Shown here piece by piece: positions 1 to 12,372 of a DNA stretch of 60,000 nucleotides. The translations under genes and the position numbers were made by a program. Numbering within the stretch: the stretch's first letter is position 1; each line of letters opens with the position of its first letter. This DNA comes from Polytrichum commune (lineage: Eukaryota > Streptophyta > Polytrichopsida > Polytrichales > Polytrichaceae). The stretch lies in NCBI GenBank assembly GCA_950295325.1, contig OX485803.1, forward strand, positions 9,240,001 through 9,300,000. Direction: 5' to 3'. The notes beneath the pieces were generated by a model. That model did not search any database. It saw only the letters and a program-made list of their open reading frames with translations, and had not been told where the DNA came from.

Positions 1-2054
1 TGTTCTTTTGGACATAAAAATTACTTTGCACATGGTTCAAGTTTGTAAGAGATACATGTGACTCGCAAAGCCATCACCCGGACTAGGACGCTTAAGGGTG
101 GTGGATTTGGCCTCACACAAATTACCTTGGGTCAAAACCAAATAACAAAAATTTAAAACTTTGTTTAATCATGATTCGTATAGCGATCGTGATGAAATAA
201 AAAATGATGTATTTTGATATTTTTGTAGTAAATATTCAAAATAATGTGGAATGTCGATATTTATGAGTGTGGGACAACCTAATTGCACGTATTAGTGTAA
301 TTCAAAATGGAACTCCTTCCACCTTACAATGAAGAAATATGACTACCTTTGTCTCAAAGATTCTCTTCACTATGAATGTGAAGCGTACATGAAGTAACCT
401 TCGTCAATACTCCAACTCGAAGTCATCATGGTTGCGTATTGCATCCCAAATCAAAGGCTCGTATGGTGGTCATCTAGCCCAACCCCCTAGAGAGAACAAA
501 TGATGTCACTTTTGTTCTTACAACGTAGTTGAAAATGAGACACTCTATATTGGAATGCACCCTTTATAACTCCATTAGAGAGGATTTGAACCTTCCACAC
601 ACATTCCACGCATGAATGATACCACAAACCCTAGATACCACAAAGATGTAGCCTATGTGACATTGACCTTACTACTTTTGGTAAACCTATGCATGACCCA
701 TCTCATGGTTATTTATTCCTATTATAATACAACATCCTAGGCTGGTTGTTTTGGATTGTAGGTGAGAATAAAGAATAAAGGTACATGGATTTGTGGGCTA
801 TGATAAGTTGGAAAGATGAGGACTAGAGGTAGACACCCTCCTCTTTGAGTTGGCCCTCACCACTATTACCGAGGTAAAGGGAGTCTAATAAAAACTTGAC
901 CTCCTTTTTGTGGTTGATTTATCTAAAGAGGGTGTCTTTTGACTAATTTGGTGTTTCTGATGCTAATTACAAGGTTGGATACTTTTTAAAAAAAAAACAT
1001 GCTACAATATAATTGACTGCATTTTGACTTTGGGTGATGTTGGTAGGGACCCAACTCAAAGCAGTGGGTGTTTAGCCCTGGCCAAAAATGAGCTTCTCAT
1101 AAAGAATGTATAGGGAATAAGTAGCTTTGTAGAGGCTTGAATTTCCAAACCAAGCCATGCCAAGTTGGTGGAGAAATCATGCAACCCCAAAAGTGTTAAG
1201 CGACATCCAACATGAGACCATCATGAAACATTCCTTATGAATGTCAATGTAATTAACCTTGGATATATATATATTTTGATTCCTTCCACAACAAGCATAT
1301 GAGTCTTGGGCAATTGCTCTATGTTACCAAAAAAATTTGATGTACATCATTAGAAAACCTTCAAATCTACCATAGTGGTACATTCGTATTGTTCTTTCAC
1401 CTACACAAGACAATTGCTTAGGATTCATATAATGGTAGTGTTCTATTGTTGATGTTATGGTACCCAACAAATATTTGATTTTGATAGCCTTTCCCAATGA
1501 TGTTACATAACGTAATGCATCCTTGGAGTCAACTTTCCATTCTACTTGAAGATATGTTTCATTCATGTTTATATAATTCTAACCCTTTAAAACTATGTGA
1601 CGAGGAAAGGAAAAAATTACATCGTTTTGCATGTTTTCAAATACTGACATTAAAATGGATGCTACTTTAGGATGTTTCAAGTCACTTGGATAGATTAAAT
1701 AAAGTAGTATTGGTTTTCGTCATGTCACATATATTTAAATTTCATAAGTCTTGCTCATGTTCATGTCGTGCTTGAAACTTCTCCAATTAAGCCAATGATG
1801 AGTTGTTTTTGTATAGCTCCTCAAGCTTTACTGAACGAGCTATTCCTAACCCACTGCTATTCAATCATTTGAGTACAACCAGTCCTCAAAAGCTCAAAAT
1901 CTTATGGTATTTATATTGTGTTCCTAGCTTGCTTGAATAATGCAAACAGAAAATATCTTTTATTCACCTTGAAAAATTTCCAGCCAGTTAACACATGTGA
2001 AACTTTATCCAACTATTTGATCAAACAATCCAAGTCATATGCGCATTGTTATAG
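1..2054. other. AT-rich intergenic DNA, nothing identified
   Basis: The stretch is AT-rich, with stop codons in all frames. No domain-bearing frame, tRNA-like cloverleaf or clear repeat boundary was recognised. Confidence 0.5.
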
Positions 2055-3260
2055 ATAATCCTCATTTCTTGTTTCTTGCTTTGCTGCATCATGCCCAAAT
2101 GAAGCAAAGGAAGAGTCTTCCTTTCCTTAGATTTTCAAGAGCTTTTCAACGAGCGATCATTTATCACCATATTAACCTCAAATATGAAGCATTGTGATCA
2201 TTGAAGGGGGCTGACGGGGAGGCCACACATGTTGGAAAACGTGGTTTTGAAATGGAGATCAATAGGCGAGTTAAAAGAATTTTGGCCTTGATATGTACAT
2301 GAACTTGAGCAGCTTGGTTTCAAGATTGGCCCCTCTTTTTATATATTTTTGGTTTAAACCATCCATTTTCAAGCCTTGCAAAACCATCATCTTGGATTGA
2401 AGTTGCAAATGAATGTTTATACTCAATAAAATAAAGTGTGTAGCCTCATTTCTTGCTTGTTGCATCATGCTAAAATGAAACAAAGGGAAGTGCCTTCATT
2501 CCTTTACAATTTCATTAGATTTCCAACAAGCTATCATTCACCTAGTATTTAGATAACTCCGGATTTTTGGGACAATTCCAGACTAAAATGTTGCCGCACA
2601 CATGCTTTAATATCTTCAAGATGATGCCAAATGTTTATGCACGTCATGTTCATTGTCGTTTAAAATACAATCACCTACACAATGGCCACATGACAAGTAC
2701 AAATAACAAGATTTGAAGCACCGGTGTTGACATTCTTAAAAACTGCTTACTTATTTTTGAACTCATCTTAAGTCCGGGATTACCAAAATACTAGTTATTC
2801 ATCATCATAATATTCTCAAAGATAAATTCATTGTGATCATTGAAATGAGGTTGAAGGAAGGCCACACATGTTGGAAAACACCAGTTTGAAGATGGAGATT
2901 GACGGGATTGATGAACCAAAATAAAAGAATTTAGACTTTGACATATGCCTAACATTGAGGAGCTTGGTTTCAAGATTGATCCCTTGATTTTCTATTTAAC
3001 TTGTTGATAATAAAGGTTTCGAGCCTCGCAAAACCGTCGTCTTGGATCGGAGTTGAATCGAGGGTGAACCATCATGGTTCATTCCCTGCTGATCGTCTTT
3101 GCAGAGTTCCCATCGTATAGTCAAATTCGACCAAGTAAAATGAATGTTTATACCCAATACAATCAAATGTGTGTAACCTCATATATTGCTCATTGCATTG
3201 TGCTCAAATGAAGCAAAGGAAGAGTGTTCCTTAGGTTTTCAAGAGCGTCCCAAAACTTCA
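2055..3260. repeat. Imperfect direct duplication, about 640-bp spacing
   Basis: Blocks around 2189-2500 recur at 2830-3240 in the same order: ATTGTGATCATTGAA, GGCCACACATGTTGGAAAAC, GAGCTTGGTTTCAAGATTG or its GCAGCTTGG variant, a GCAAAACC-TC-TCTTGGAT block, TGAATGTTTATAC, and GAAGCAAAGGAAGAGT or close variants. A third partial copy of the last block lies at 2085-2150. Copies differ by many substitutions and indels, so the duplication is old. No coding function is visible. Confidence 0.75.
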
Positions 3261-3282
3261 ACGAGCTCACATTCAAAACATT

Positions 3283-3306
3283 AATTTTTTCTTTTTTTCT
3301 TTTTTT
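3283..3306 (-). other. A-rich tail of the LINE relic
   Basis: On the minus strand this is a run of A broken by single G residues, placed about 80 bp after the last LINE-like coding frame. It fits the 3' tail left by target-primed reverse transcription. The flanking sequence is part of the 2-3.25 kb duplicated repeat, so the LINE appears to have inserted into that repeat. Confidence 0.5.
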
Positions 3307-3388
3307 GGGCACAAAATTGAAAAAGAATTCAATTGCAAAAGAAACCAGTACAACCACCTTGAGGAGCAAAGAATGGGCCAAGGGGAGA

Positions 3389-3990
3389 TTAAGAAATGAT
3401 GCCCATCCGGGGCCAAACCTTCCACATAATAATTAGATTGCTATGAATGACAAAAAGACCTTTAACACACCAAACCGAATCAAATTCATCAAACATGTAT
3501 TGATTAGCAACATCTCGAGCCTTTATGGAGGTCCTTGAATATACATTGCCACTCAATATGACCATAATCCAGCAGAACATCCAACACAACTTGATGAGTC
3601 TTCTCCTTGGGCCACGCAGTGTCATTGAAATCCAAATTATTCCTTTGGCACCAATTAATCCACGGGAGACCACTCCTTAAGAAAAATAAAACTCGCGTGA
3701 ATTGTTTCAAAGGCTTACTAAGGGGCTTATCAATAAGACATTGCATCAAGGAGAAGGACTTCAACGGGCCCATGTTACTTTGCTTAGCAAAATATTGCCA
3801 AATAATGTTTGCAACATAGCACTAAACATGTTGAGCAAGTGGGTAGTTGAAGACTATGTGCTCCACTAACTCCACTTGGTACATGCCGCAATGAAGGCAA
3901 CTCTTATCAATCATGGCTGAGATCCTCCCTCACCATTTATTCACTACCACCACCTTATGAAGAACCAACCAAAGGAAAGGTACCTTTTTT
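3389..3990 (-). pseudogene. LINE reverse-transcriptase zinc-binding relic (C-terminal end)
   Basis: Minus-strand frames, joined across a few stops and shifts, read FLWLVLHKVVVVNKW, then SCLHCGMYQVELVEHIVF with PLAQHV, then LPWINWCQRNNLDFND. This order is typical of the zf-RVT region at the C-terminus of plant LINE ORF2 proteins: FLW...W, a CxxC pair, H, then a W-rich tail. Only the last part of the element is present; reverse transcriptase and endonuclease are missing. The A-rich tail lies just downstream at 3283-3306. It is related to the relic at 51.2-52.2 kb. Inactive. Confidence 0.7.
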
Positions 3991-4139
3991 TGCGCCTTTG
4001 TGCTTGTTCCAAACCAAATTTGGATTGGCCGACCCAAACTTCCTCAGTCATGTCTGGTCAGTGTGCAATTGTTCCCTAGCTATGTTTGCCCTCGCCCCCC
4101 CCCCCCCACCAGAGCCCAACATTTTCCTTTTTAATTGCA

Positions 4140-4580
4140 CCCATACCCAGACCATGCCCATCACCAGTGACCTATGCCCACCCATGCCCACCCATAGCAT
4201 GACATGTGCGCACCCATGCCCACCCATGCCCACACATAGCATGACATGTGCCCACCCATGCCCACCCATGCCCACACATAGCATGACATGTGCCCACCCA
4301 TGCCCACCCATGCTATTCAAATTGCGCCCATGTATTCAAAAATTGTGTATTGTGTATTGTGTATTGTGTAATTGTGTAATAAGTCTTGTACGATTGTGTA
4401 ATTGTGCCCCACCCATGAACAATAATATCGCAGTCATGCCCACCCATGCCCACCCATGAACAATAATATCGCAGCCATGCCCACCCATGCCCACTCATGA
4501 ACAATAATATTGCACCCATGCCCACCCAAAACCCATGGGCATGGGTGGGTATGGGCATGGGCATGGGTATGGGCACCCAA
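4140..4580. repeat. Composite CCCACCCATG minisatellite with inverted end
   Basis: There are two tandem arrays. First, three copies of a 42-bp unit containing GCATGACATGTGC and CCCACCCATGCCCA (about 4195-4316). Second, three copies of a 41-bp unit containing GAACAATAATATCGCAG and CCCACCCATG (about 4410-4520). A short TGTAT/TGTGTAAT-rich spacer separates them. The block ends with the inverse motif, GGGCATGGGTGGGTATGGGC (4537-4575), so it can fold back on itself. Open frames over it (Pro/His/Met or Gly/Trp/Val repeats) are products of the repeat, not genes. Confidence 0.85.
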
Positions 4581-4973
4581 TGTAGGGCTCTGCCCCCCAC
4601 TTGTGCCTTCCCAATGATTACCTCTATGTGACTAGGCTCAACCTTTCTAGCATGATATCATTTTTTTGTAGATCATGACTTGAGAAATGTTGAACTTCTC
4701 GTTCAAATCGGATTGTAAACAAACTGTACTTAGAGCTATGAAAAGAAATCATTTTTAGGCTTCCATATATATTCCATTGTCTGAATATATATCCCATTTG
4801 AAGGTTTTGTAATGTGTATTTTGATTTATTTTCATCAAGAATATTTCACATGCTCATCATATGTATAAAATAATGCTCGAAATGGACTTAAAATAATGTA
4901 GGCGTCCCCCTTGCTCATCTTGACAATGCATGAAACATAGTGTCGCCGCTCCCCTTCACTCATCTCCTAGCGT

Positions 4974-5660
4974 ATGGAGCATAGTGTGGCCACTCCCCCG
5001 ATTTTACCCAGCCCTACCACAACAATTAAGCGGTGGTTCTTGGTTTTGAACCTCAACAAGGTCCTAGTCCTATGTGTGCATTGTCTAAAGGCCCTAATGA
5101 TCCCTTTCTCAATGCCCAAAAACATGGACTATGGCGGGCTTCCAACATATATCAAATTCATCTACCTTCAAGCCGGACTTTGCTGTTTGCTTCATATCAC
5201 CCAATCCAAATGGTGGGTGACCATTTGGAGCTTCATGAAATCGGTGAACACCTAGGATGTTGTAGATATTAGATTCAAGGGGATCGAGCCCTTTGCATGG
5301 TTCTAGGCTAGGAGTTGTGTAGGATGTTGATGACCCTGGAGGGGAGGGTTGTTAGGAAGTCGAGGAACTCCGCCGTCAACCAATACTTGAAGGTTTTGAA
5401 ACCCATATTTTTGGACCAACGCCCCACCGTGATAGGGTGTCCGGATGATTTGTGACATACCCGTGACAACACCCTCATGGTGGACAACAACCCCTCCAAG
5501 AACATCTTGAACCTCACCTCCAACTACATAGTGTGCTCTGCATGGATGGTTGGGAAGGTACAAGACCGGTTTTTTATCAACCTTGGGAGATACTTCCATG
5601 TGCTTGTAGGAAGCGGGCTCCCCTTCCCCCAATTCCTACTACCCAATAGGCGATAGATAC
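4974..5660 (+). pseudogene. Decayed plus-strand coding relic, unidentified
   Basis: Plus-strand frames joined across shifts give protein-like text: NIYQIHLPSSRTLLFASYHP, GDHLELHEIGEHLGCCRY, then SAVNQYLKVLKPIFLDQRP, YIVCSAWMVGKVQDRFFIN and GRYFHVLVGSGLPFPQFLLP. The composition and the hydrophobic/charged pattern look like genuine former coding sequence, probably transposon-derived. No domain can be named with confidence; the first part faintly recalls LINE ORF1 (DUF4283) proteins. At least three stops or frameshifts make it non-functional. Confidence 0.35.
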
Positions 5661-8600
5661 ATGGATCCCATGGACTACATGTACAAAGAGTTGTACGTTC
5701 ATGCAAACTATAATAAACTTATTTGAGATAATTCTCTTGGTCATGTGTAATTGTGTTTTGAATGTGTATTGGTTCTCACATAATCTCCTCACTCTCTCCC
5801 CCTCCCCCCCCCCCCCCCTGTGATTTGGGTTCTTTATTGTCAACCCGCTCTTCGCGGACTCAGTCCAAGCCATTAGCGACTCAAACTTGTAAAGCCTTTT
5901 CTATAAACACTGAAATGATGGTGTATTCTATGAATTTTGGAGCATGGTAATTGGAGCTCTACGACATTGTGCTACATGTTAAAGTTGGCAAAATCTGACA
6001 TGTACGATGACTACCAAGGTAAAGAGGAATTTATTTCAATATACAAGGATGCAACTACAACAATTATTGAATACTACGGCCTTTTTATTGCAAGAAGTGT
6101 GGATTTTTCCATTCATAGTTATACATAATGCTATAAAACGTTTGTGTTGTTCTATCAAGGATGCATTTTTTTACAAGTACAACACAAATAGGTAGATTGT
6201 AGCATGTCCTTCACATAATATAAGAGGGTTTAGATGGCAAAAGGTTACATTCTACGTAAGAAAACACTAGCTTTATGTATCATCGAATGGTAAATAATGT
6301 TGGTTTGCAACAATAACCGATAAGCTTCATATTCACCTCACTTAAGAACCATGTAATTGAACTTGAAATCAAGTCAATAGGTATTTGTTAAAGCCTTTGT
6401 TATGCATCATGGAACACCATGATCAGTACAAGGTAAATGGGCTCTCAGTCACGTCCATGCATGAACACCAAAGTTTCTTTTTCTTTTCTTCTCTTGGAGC
6501 ATTTGTTTTTCGGACGTGGCCAAGATCCACATGACCATCATGCTAGGGCAAGAGAGGATTATCACATACGAGTGTATCTCTCATTCACCCTAGTAAAAGC
6601 ATGCCTCCTAAAGGCCCTTGTGGTTAATTCATCTTAAATTTGACCCTCAAGCTTAAAACAAGGTCTTTGAAGCTACACCTTCACACCTATTATTGTATGT
6701 TGAAAGTCAGCTTGGGTAGAACATACCATGGCCCAATGCATCTTATGTTTAGGTTGAAATCTAGGGTGGCTTATAAGTTCCTAAACTATTAGTATTCGTT
6801 TATATAAAATAATAGATTGAAATATTTTATTTTGGTGATATATTGATATTATATTGACATGTAATTGACAAAATGTTGATATTACATTTATCATAATTCA
6901 TTTTTTTTAAGACATTGATTGCATATTTTGGTTTTGGACATATAATGTTGTGAGTTAAAAATAGCGAGGGTCAAGGAAAAAACAAATCAATTTCTTTGTC
7001 AAACCATAGTGGCCCAAATGGTAGATTTGAAAGGTGTAATGTTGGTGTGAAATAATTATAAACATTAACTTCCTACATGTTTACTATCTCATGGCATTTA
7101 TGTTGGATGAGTGAAAGGAAATCAATGCTTGTAGGCAATGATTTTTTTCTCTCCTTCATATATAAGGTAGATGCGCCTAATTCGAACACAACAACAATTT
7201 GGACATAAACAATAAGGTACGTGCTACCCATATGCTACACATTCTAAGCTCAACAATTAACATAACTGGGAGGACCTATAAGACCACTTAATGAGTACAA
7301 GAATCCTCACTTCAATATTGAGTAAGATATTCATATGGTCTCCAAAACTTATGAGGAAAGTGGCTGCAGTCTCATCTTGGATTCGCTCACCATCTTGAAC
7401 TACTCCTCGCATGTTTCATGTCCTAGCTAGCTAGGAGAAGTGGGCTAATTGGGAATAGTAACCATTTAAGACCCATGTACCTTTGTATACGGAGAATCTA
7501 ACTTGGGCATGCTGCAAAATTCCTGGCCGCTAAATCACTTGGGCATGTGTTTCATGTGGGATCGATGTTCAATGGGGGGAATTTGAGCCAATGAAATAAG
7601 AAAAGTTATCACGCGGAGGCTCTCATTGCGGCGGTGGCCCATTGATTGTGTGTCTTGGGTTGGTTGTTGCCCACTTTTCATGAAGGTCGTGGGAGATATA
7701 TATGCATGCATGGAAGGGAGGGAGCTAGTCACTCCATATTGTTTGTGGGTTTGTAATAGAATTTCATATCTTTGTGCTTAAAAAAAACTGGAAAACGCAC
7801 ACCTCGCCACAAAGTACACTTGACAAGGAGAGGAAAGTAAGCCATGTAGACTAACTCATGCTCTTTCTTCTCCAAAGTGTGAGTGTTTACATTTAATTAA
7901 GAGGACCATCGATTCGGGATGGACTACTTTCATTGTGAAGTGAAGATATTGTCTAAAATGAATTCTCTGTCTAAAATTTTGCGGTTAAATGTGAATCTGC
8001 CAACACACGTCAACGTGAGCAATGTTGTAAAAATTAGTTTTTTGTCTGTGAAAAAATCTTAAACCTTGTTGCACACCATTTTGTCATCATCCTTAAAGTG
8101 AACAATTTTGGTAAAAATCCCTCATCAAGCAAGGGGCAATAGGCAAGGGGCTAATAAGGTGCTACGTCTCCTATGCAACTTATGAACCCCACAAACACTA
8201 GAATGTGAGTGCACCTATTAGGGACACTTTTAGGATTATAGAGTAAATAGAGGTTTACTAAAAATAAATATATAAATATATGTGTGAACATGAAAAACAA
8301 GCTTATTAATGAAGGAATCAATATGAACGTATTTCGAACCCTTGAAGTGAAAGTTGTTATTGACATATACAAGTTTTTGTTCAAATTTGAATACTCATTA
8401 CACACTATTCCTCATTGACCCCCACTAAATTGCTTGCAATCACCAGGTGACAATGAGAGGGGATGCCATATGGCACTTGGTGTGTGTATATGGTAATTCA
8501 TTAAGACCACTATAATCAATATACCTAACCACTTATCATGCCACACTCAATCAATCACATATATATATTAGTGTGGTAAAATAAGAGAGAGAGAGAGAGA

Positions 8601-9089
8601 GAGTCTTGACCACGATTCGGTCGATATTAAAGTTCATAAATGATTAAATAAGGATTATTTGAGATAAATTCCTTAGATATTTTTGCATCAGTAATGATGG
8701 AGTCATGCCGCGAATCATTTTTCTTCTTTCCCGCTTTTAGTTTTTCTTTCTTTCTTTCTTTCTTTAAAATTTTAATATATTTTTGTTTGATTGAGAACAA
8801 AAGGCCAACAAGCGGCCAACACCAAGAATGAATCGCTTTCAGTTTTGCGAACTACTACCATTGAAAATTATGGTGCACATGATGGAGGCTTTCAAGGATG
8901 TGTGATTGTTGCTGAAAGACCAAGATGCTTTCTCCACTTAAGTAAGCATCTTCTTATGTCAGTGGCAGATGAAGATATATAGAATACTTGTACTCTTTGT
9001 TCCTAGGACTCATGACACAGTATCGGAATTTAAATCCCATCATAGAATATTTATATTTATATTTATATATCACTGAAGTCTTATAGGGG
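5661..9089. other. Intergenic DNA with simple repeats only
   Basis: No supported gene. It holds a 15-base C tract at 5804-5818, a short (GA)n tract near 8583-8603 and a (CTTT)n tract near 8745-8765. Short open frames show no domain. Confidence 0.5.
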
Positions 9090-9094
9090 TGCAT

Positions 9095-10610
9095 ATATTT
9101 GTTGCATTGAGAAGCAGAATCGGAATGTTGATGTCACCATGGTACCACCTTGGTCCTTCTGAGTCCAAGTACATAGTGCATTTTTAAAGGGGTTTATAGT
9201 ATTAGGCAAGGGACAAGCTTTTAAGGGAAGGTGGATAGGGGCTGGGGCAGCCCTTAGGAAAAAAAATTGAGATTTTTAAACCCAACCGAAAATTGCGGCA
9301 TGTCCCGTTCCGACTTCGAAAAGATCGATGTCCTTGCATTCTTAAAGGTCACTTGTTCACAAATCTTATATTCAATGCACTTCACCTTCAAGGTCCAAAA
9401 TCCAATATTTACTTCCACTTGGTCAATAAGCAATTGACTAGGATTTTATTCCAGAAGTGAAACCATCAATAAAGCATGTAATTAACTTGGAAGTCAAAAA
9501 TGTTACAAAATTCTCATTAGCATTGAAGTTGCAATTTTTGTGGCTTCCCATTTGAAGGGGTCTTTGTCATTCTAGATTTAGAACTCAAATTTGGTGTGCT
9601 GATTTTCGTATGTAAATTCATAATTGTGTAGGTAATGCCTTCTGCTTTTGCACGGATTCATATGCATTCGAACTAAGTGAGCGTGAATAAATGTAATCAA
9701 GTGTAATTAATTTTAAAATGCGATTACTTGAACTAGTTATGATATAAATTTTGCCTAAATAACGGTAATTGAGCACAAGGCCTAAATTTCTACAGGTATT
9801 CATATGCATTTGAGCTAAATAAGCCTGATTAAGTGCAAGTAGGTACATTAAACCTAATTTAGCATAATGAAGCCTAAACAAGTGTAATTAAGCACATCAA
9901 TTCTCATCTGTGAGTTTATATCATAATTAAGCACATTTTAAAATTATCTACACTTGAATACATTTAATCACTCTTAATTAGTTTGAATGTGTATGGATGC
10001 TTGTGAAAGCAGAAGGCATTACCTAAACTATTATAAATATACATACAGAACTCAACACACTAATTTAAGTTTTATTTTAGAATGACAAAGACCCCTTCAA
10101 ATGGTAAGTCACAAAAATCGTAACCTCAATGCTAACGAGGATTTTGTAACGTTTTTGACTTCCAAGTTAATTACATGCTTTTTTGACGGTTTCACTTCCG
10201 GAATAAAATCCTAGTCAATTGCTTATTAACTAAGTGGAAGTGCACATATATATTGGATTTAGGACCTTGAAGGTGAACTGCACTCGATACAAGATTTGTG
10301 GACAAGCGGCCTTTAAAAATGCAAGGGCAATGTTTTGTTCGAAGTCGAGCGGAACAAGCTGCGATTTTCGGTTGGGTTTAGAATCTCAAGGGGCTACCCC
10401 AACCCCTATCCACCTCCCCCTAAAAGCTCATAGGGGAGGTTTAACGTCCCCGTAGTAGATCCTTCAACTTTTTGGTTTTTTGAAGATTCATACAAACAAA
10501 GCGAAAGGGGTGAGATGTCTATCCAAAATTGTTGTGAGTGGAAGAAGATAAAGTTGTGCCATAGATTCTTGATAACGTCAAGATTCCGATTCTGCTTCTC
10601 AATGACATAC
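9095..10610. repeat. 1.5-kb foldback (inverted-repeat) element
   Basis: The left arm (about 9105-9745) matches the reverse complement of the right arm (about 9905-10610). Landmarks on both sides: GAGAAGCAGAATCGGAAT, GGATAGGGG-TGGGG, CCTTCAAGGTCC, AACTTGGAAGTCAAAAA, GAAGGGGTCTTTGTCATTCT and GGTAATGCCTTCTGCTTT. The loop is only about 160 bp. The right part carries GGTTTAACGTCCCC, whose inverse also opens the single-arm copy at 39.47 kb, so this is probably a family terminus. The left arm has lost or changed part of this terminal region. No coding capacity was found. Confidence 0.8.
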
Positions 10611-11892
10611 ATGCACTTGAAGTAGGTTTTGAAAAAGGCATATTATTTCAACATGGACTTCTTGTCAAGCATTAACATACTATTAGCTACACTACTTTGT
10701 CTAATTAGTGTGGGTTATCATTCGGAGTTACATGTTGTTATAACGTTTTAGCAACATTGTCGTTTTTTACCAACTAAGTTATATCACATTCTTCGTTGTG
10801 CATAATGCCTACTTATGTTATTCAAGTGTAAAAAGTGATACTCAGCAACATGTTATAGCAATGTGTAAGTCCAAATGGTTGCCCACACATTCAAACAAAG
10901 CAGTGTACCCTTACTATCGTAAACATCGTGGGCCTATGTATAGTGTGACTTCTTACCCTTTGCATCCCTAATTTATTGTGTGGCCCACACTACACAACTT
11001 CATGCTTGAAAATAACATGCAACAATAGTTACACTTGGGTTTTCAAACACTCGTCATGTTTTCATTCTTTCAAATCCTATTGTGAGTAGATTGTCAATTA
11101 AGAGCAGATAAGAATGTGAATCTAATTAGCATAAACTCGGTTCTTGAAAATTGAGGGAGAACACATCAAAAATCTACATGAAAGTGTTTCTTGAAAGTAG
11201 ATGCAACTGATATTGAAATGGTCACTACGGATTCATGGCTAAGAGATAGTAGTCAAACTTGATGTGATTAGAAAGACCACAAGAAGCCCTATACATATTG
11301 TTTTGTGTATGACAAACGAGCATGTTAAGCTCTATACGCTATGTGATGAGCTTCACATAATGACATCTGCTTTTGTTTTATATCCTTTGGGCAACCATTC
11401 CTGGCAGGGAGCCTTATTTTTAAATATAAACTTCTGCTGCTATGACCGGATTTGACCAAAATCTCCCTGCAGGACACTGATTTGCACTCTCTCCCTTGGA
11501 AGGTGTCACGAAACTCACTCTCTCTACCCCCTTTTTTAACACTGTACTGCACAAACAAGGACAGAAAATTCATATGTATGTTTCCCATTTGGAACGTGGA
11601 ACTGGCCATGGAATCAAAGCAAGTTGGGCTCCAACACAGCAATTGCAGTCACTGCAGTAGTACTGCATGCATCATGACGCAGTAACTTCTGTTAAGCTTA
11701 CAAAAGTTCATCAGATAGATCATGTTCACGCGGTCGAACACCACAATCAGAGGTCAATGCATGCAAAACACGTCTTGGTAATCGGCAGCATGAATGATTG
11801 CCCATCCTTCGCCTTTCCCACATGCACACTTGGACAGGCTTCTTGCTGTTTGGGAAAAATCAGTAAAGGCGGCTTGACTTTTGGCCAATTCA
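10611..11892. other. Intergenic DNA, no gene identified
   Basis: The 11.28-11.94 kb part has more complex sequence and three TGCATGCA-type boxes (near 11663, 11757 and 11906), which resemble RY elements of plant promoters, but no adjacent gene was found. Open frames on both strands lack recognisable domains. Confidence 0.4.
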
Positions 11893-12090
11893 CATTACAT
11901 TATTCAGCTGCATGCATGCTATCGGCCGTTCCAATCTCTTAAAATTCAGTGACAGTGCTTCACTCAAATCTCACTTGTTTTTAAGGTTGAATCTACTCAC
12001 TAACAATCATTTATAAGATACAATTCTAGCATTTTATAAGACATATTTCCGGCCCCACCCAACCTGATCACTCAGTTGAACAATGTTATG
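11893..12090. mobile_element. Inverted-repeat miniature element, copy A
   Basis: It starts CATTACATTATTCAGC and ends ...TTGAACAATGTTATG, whose reverse complement is CATAACATTGTTCAA, an imperfect terminal inverted repeat. The interior (CCGTTCCAAT, AATCTCACT, ATAAGATACAATTCTAGCA, GGCCCCACCCAACCTG) is shared with copies at 12184 and 53613. At about 198 bp with no coding capacity it is a non-autonomous DNA element. No clear target duplication is left. Confidence 0.65.
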
Positions 12091-12183
12091 GACTTCACCA
12101 AAAAGAAACTCCCTCTTAAACATAGCTCTGCTTTAACTTACATGGCATGATTTTGCAAGGTGTGTGGGCCTTTTTGTGGCCAC

Positions 12184-12372
12184 CATAACATTATTCAGCG
12201 GCTATTAACCGTTCCAATTTGATAACATTTCGCGATAGTGTTGCGCATGAATCTCACTCATTTTTTAGGCTAAATTTACTTACCGACAAGCATCCATAAG
12301 GTATAATTCTAACACCTTCCATGACATATTCCTGCCCCCATCCAACCTGGTCACTTAGCTTAATAGTGTTGT
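12184..12372. mobile_element. Inverted-repeat miniature element, copy B
   Basis: It starts CATAACATTATTCAGCGG and ends ...TTAATAGTGTTGTG. The interior parallels copy A (AATCTCACTCATTTTTTAGG, TAAGGTATAATTCTAACA, CCCCCATCCAACCTGGTCAC). It lies 93 bp from copy A in the same orientation, so this may be two insertions or a local duplication. Confidence 0.65.

Noticed and set aside
3998-4459. 153-residue Pro/His/Met-rich open frame
   Set aside because: It is produced by translating the CCCACCCATG minisatellite; a repeat period divisible by three keeps it open.
11660-11920. RY-type TGCATGCA boxes as a seed-gene promoter
   Set aside because: Three short boxes without an adjacent gene are too weak to call a promoter.
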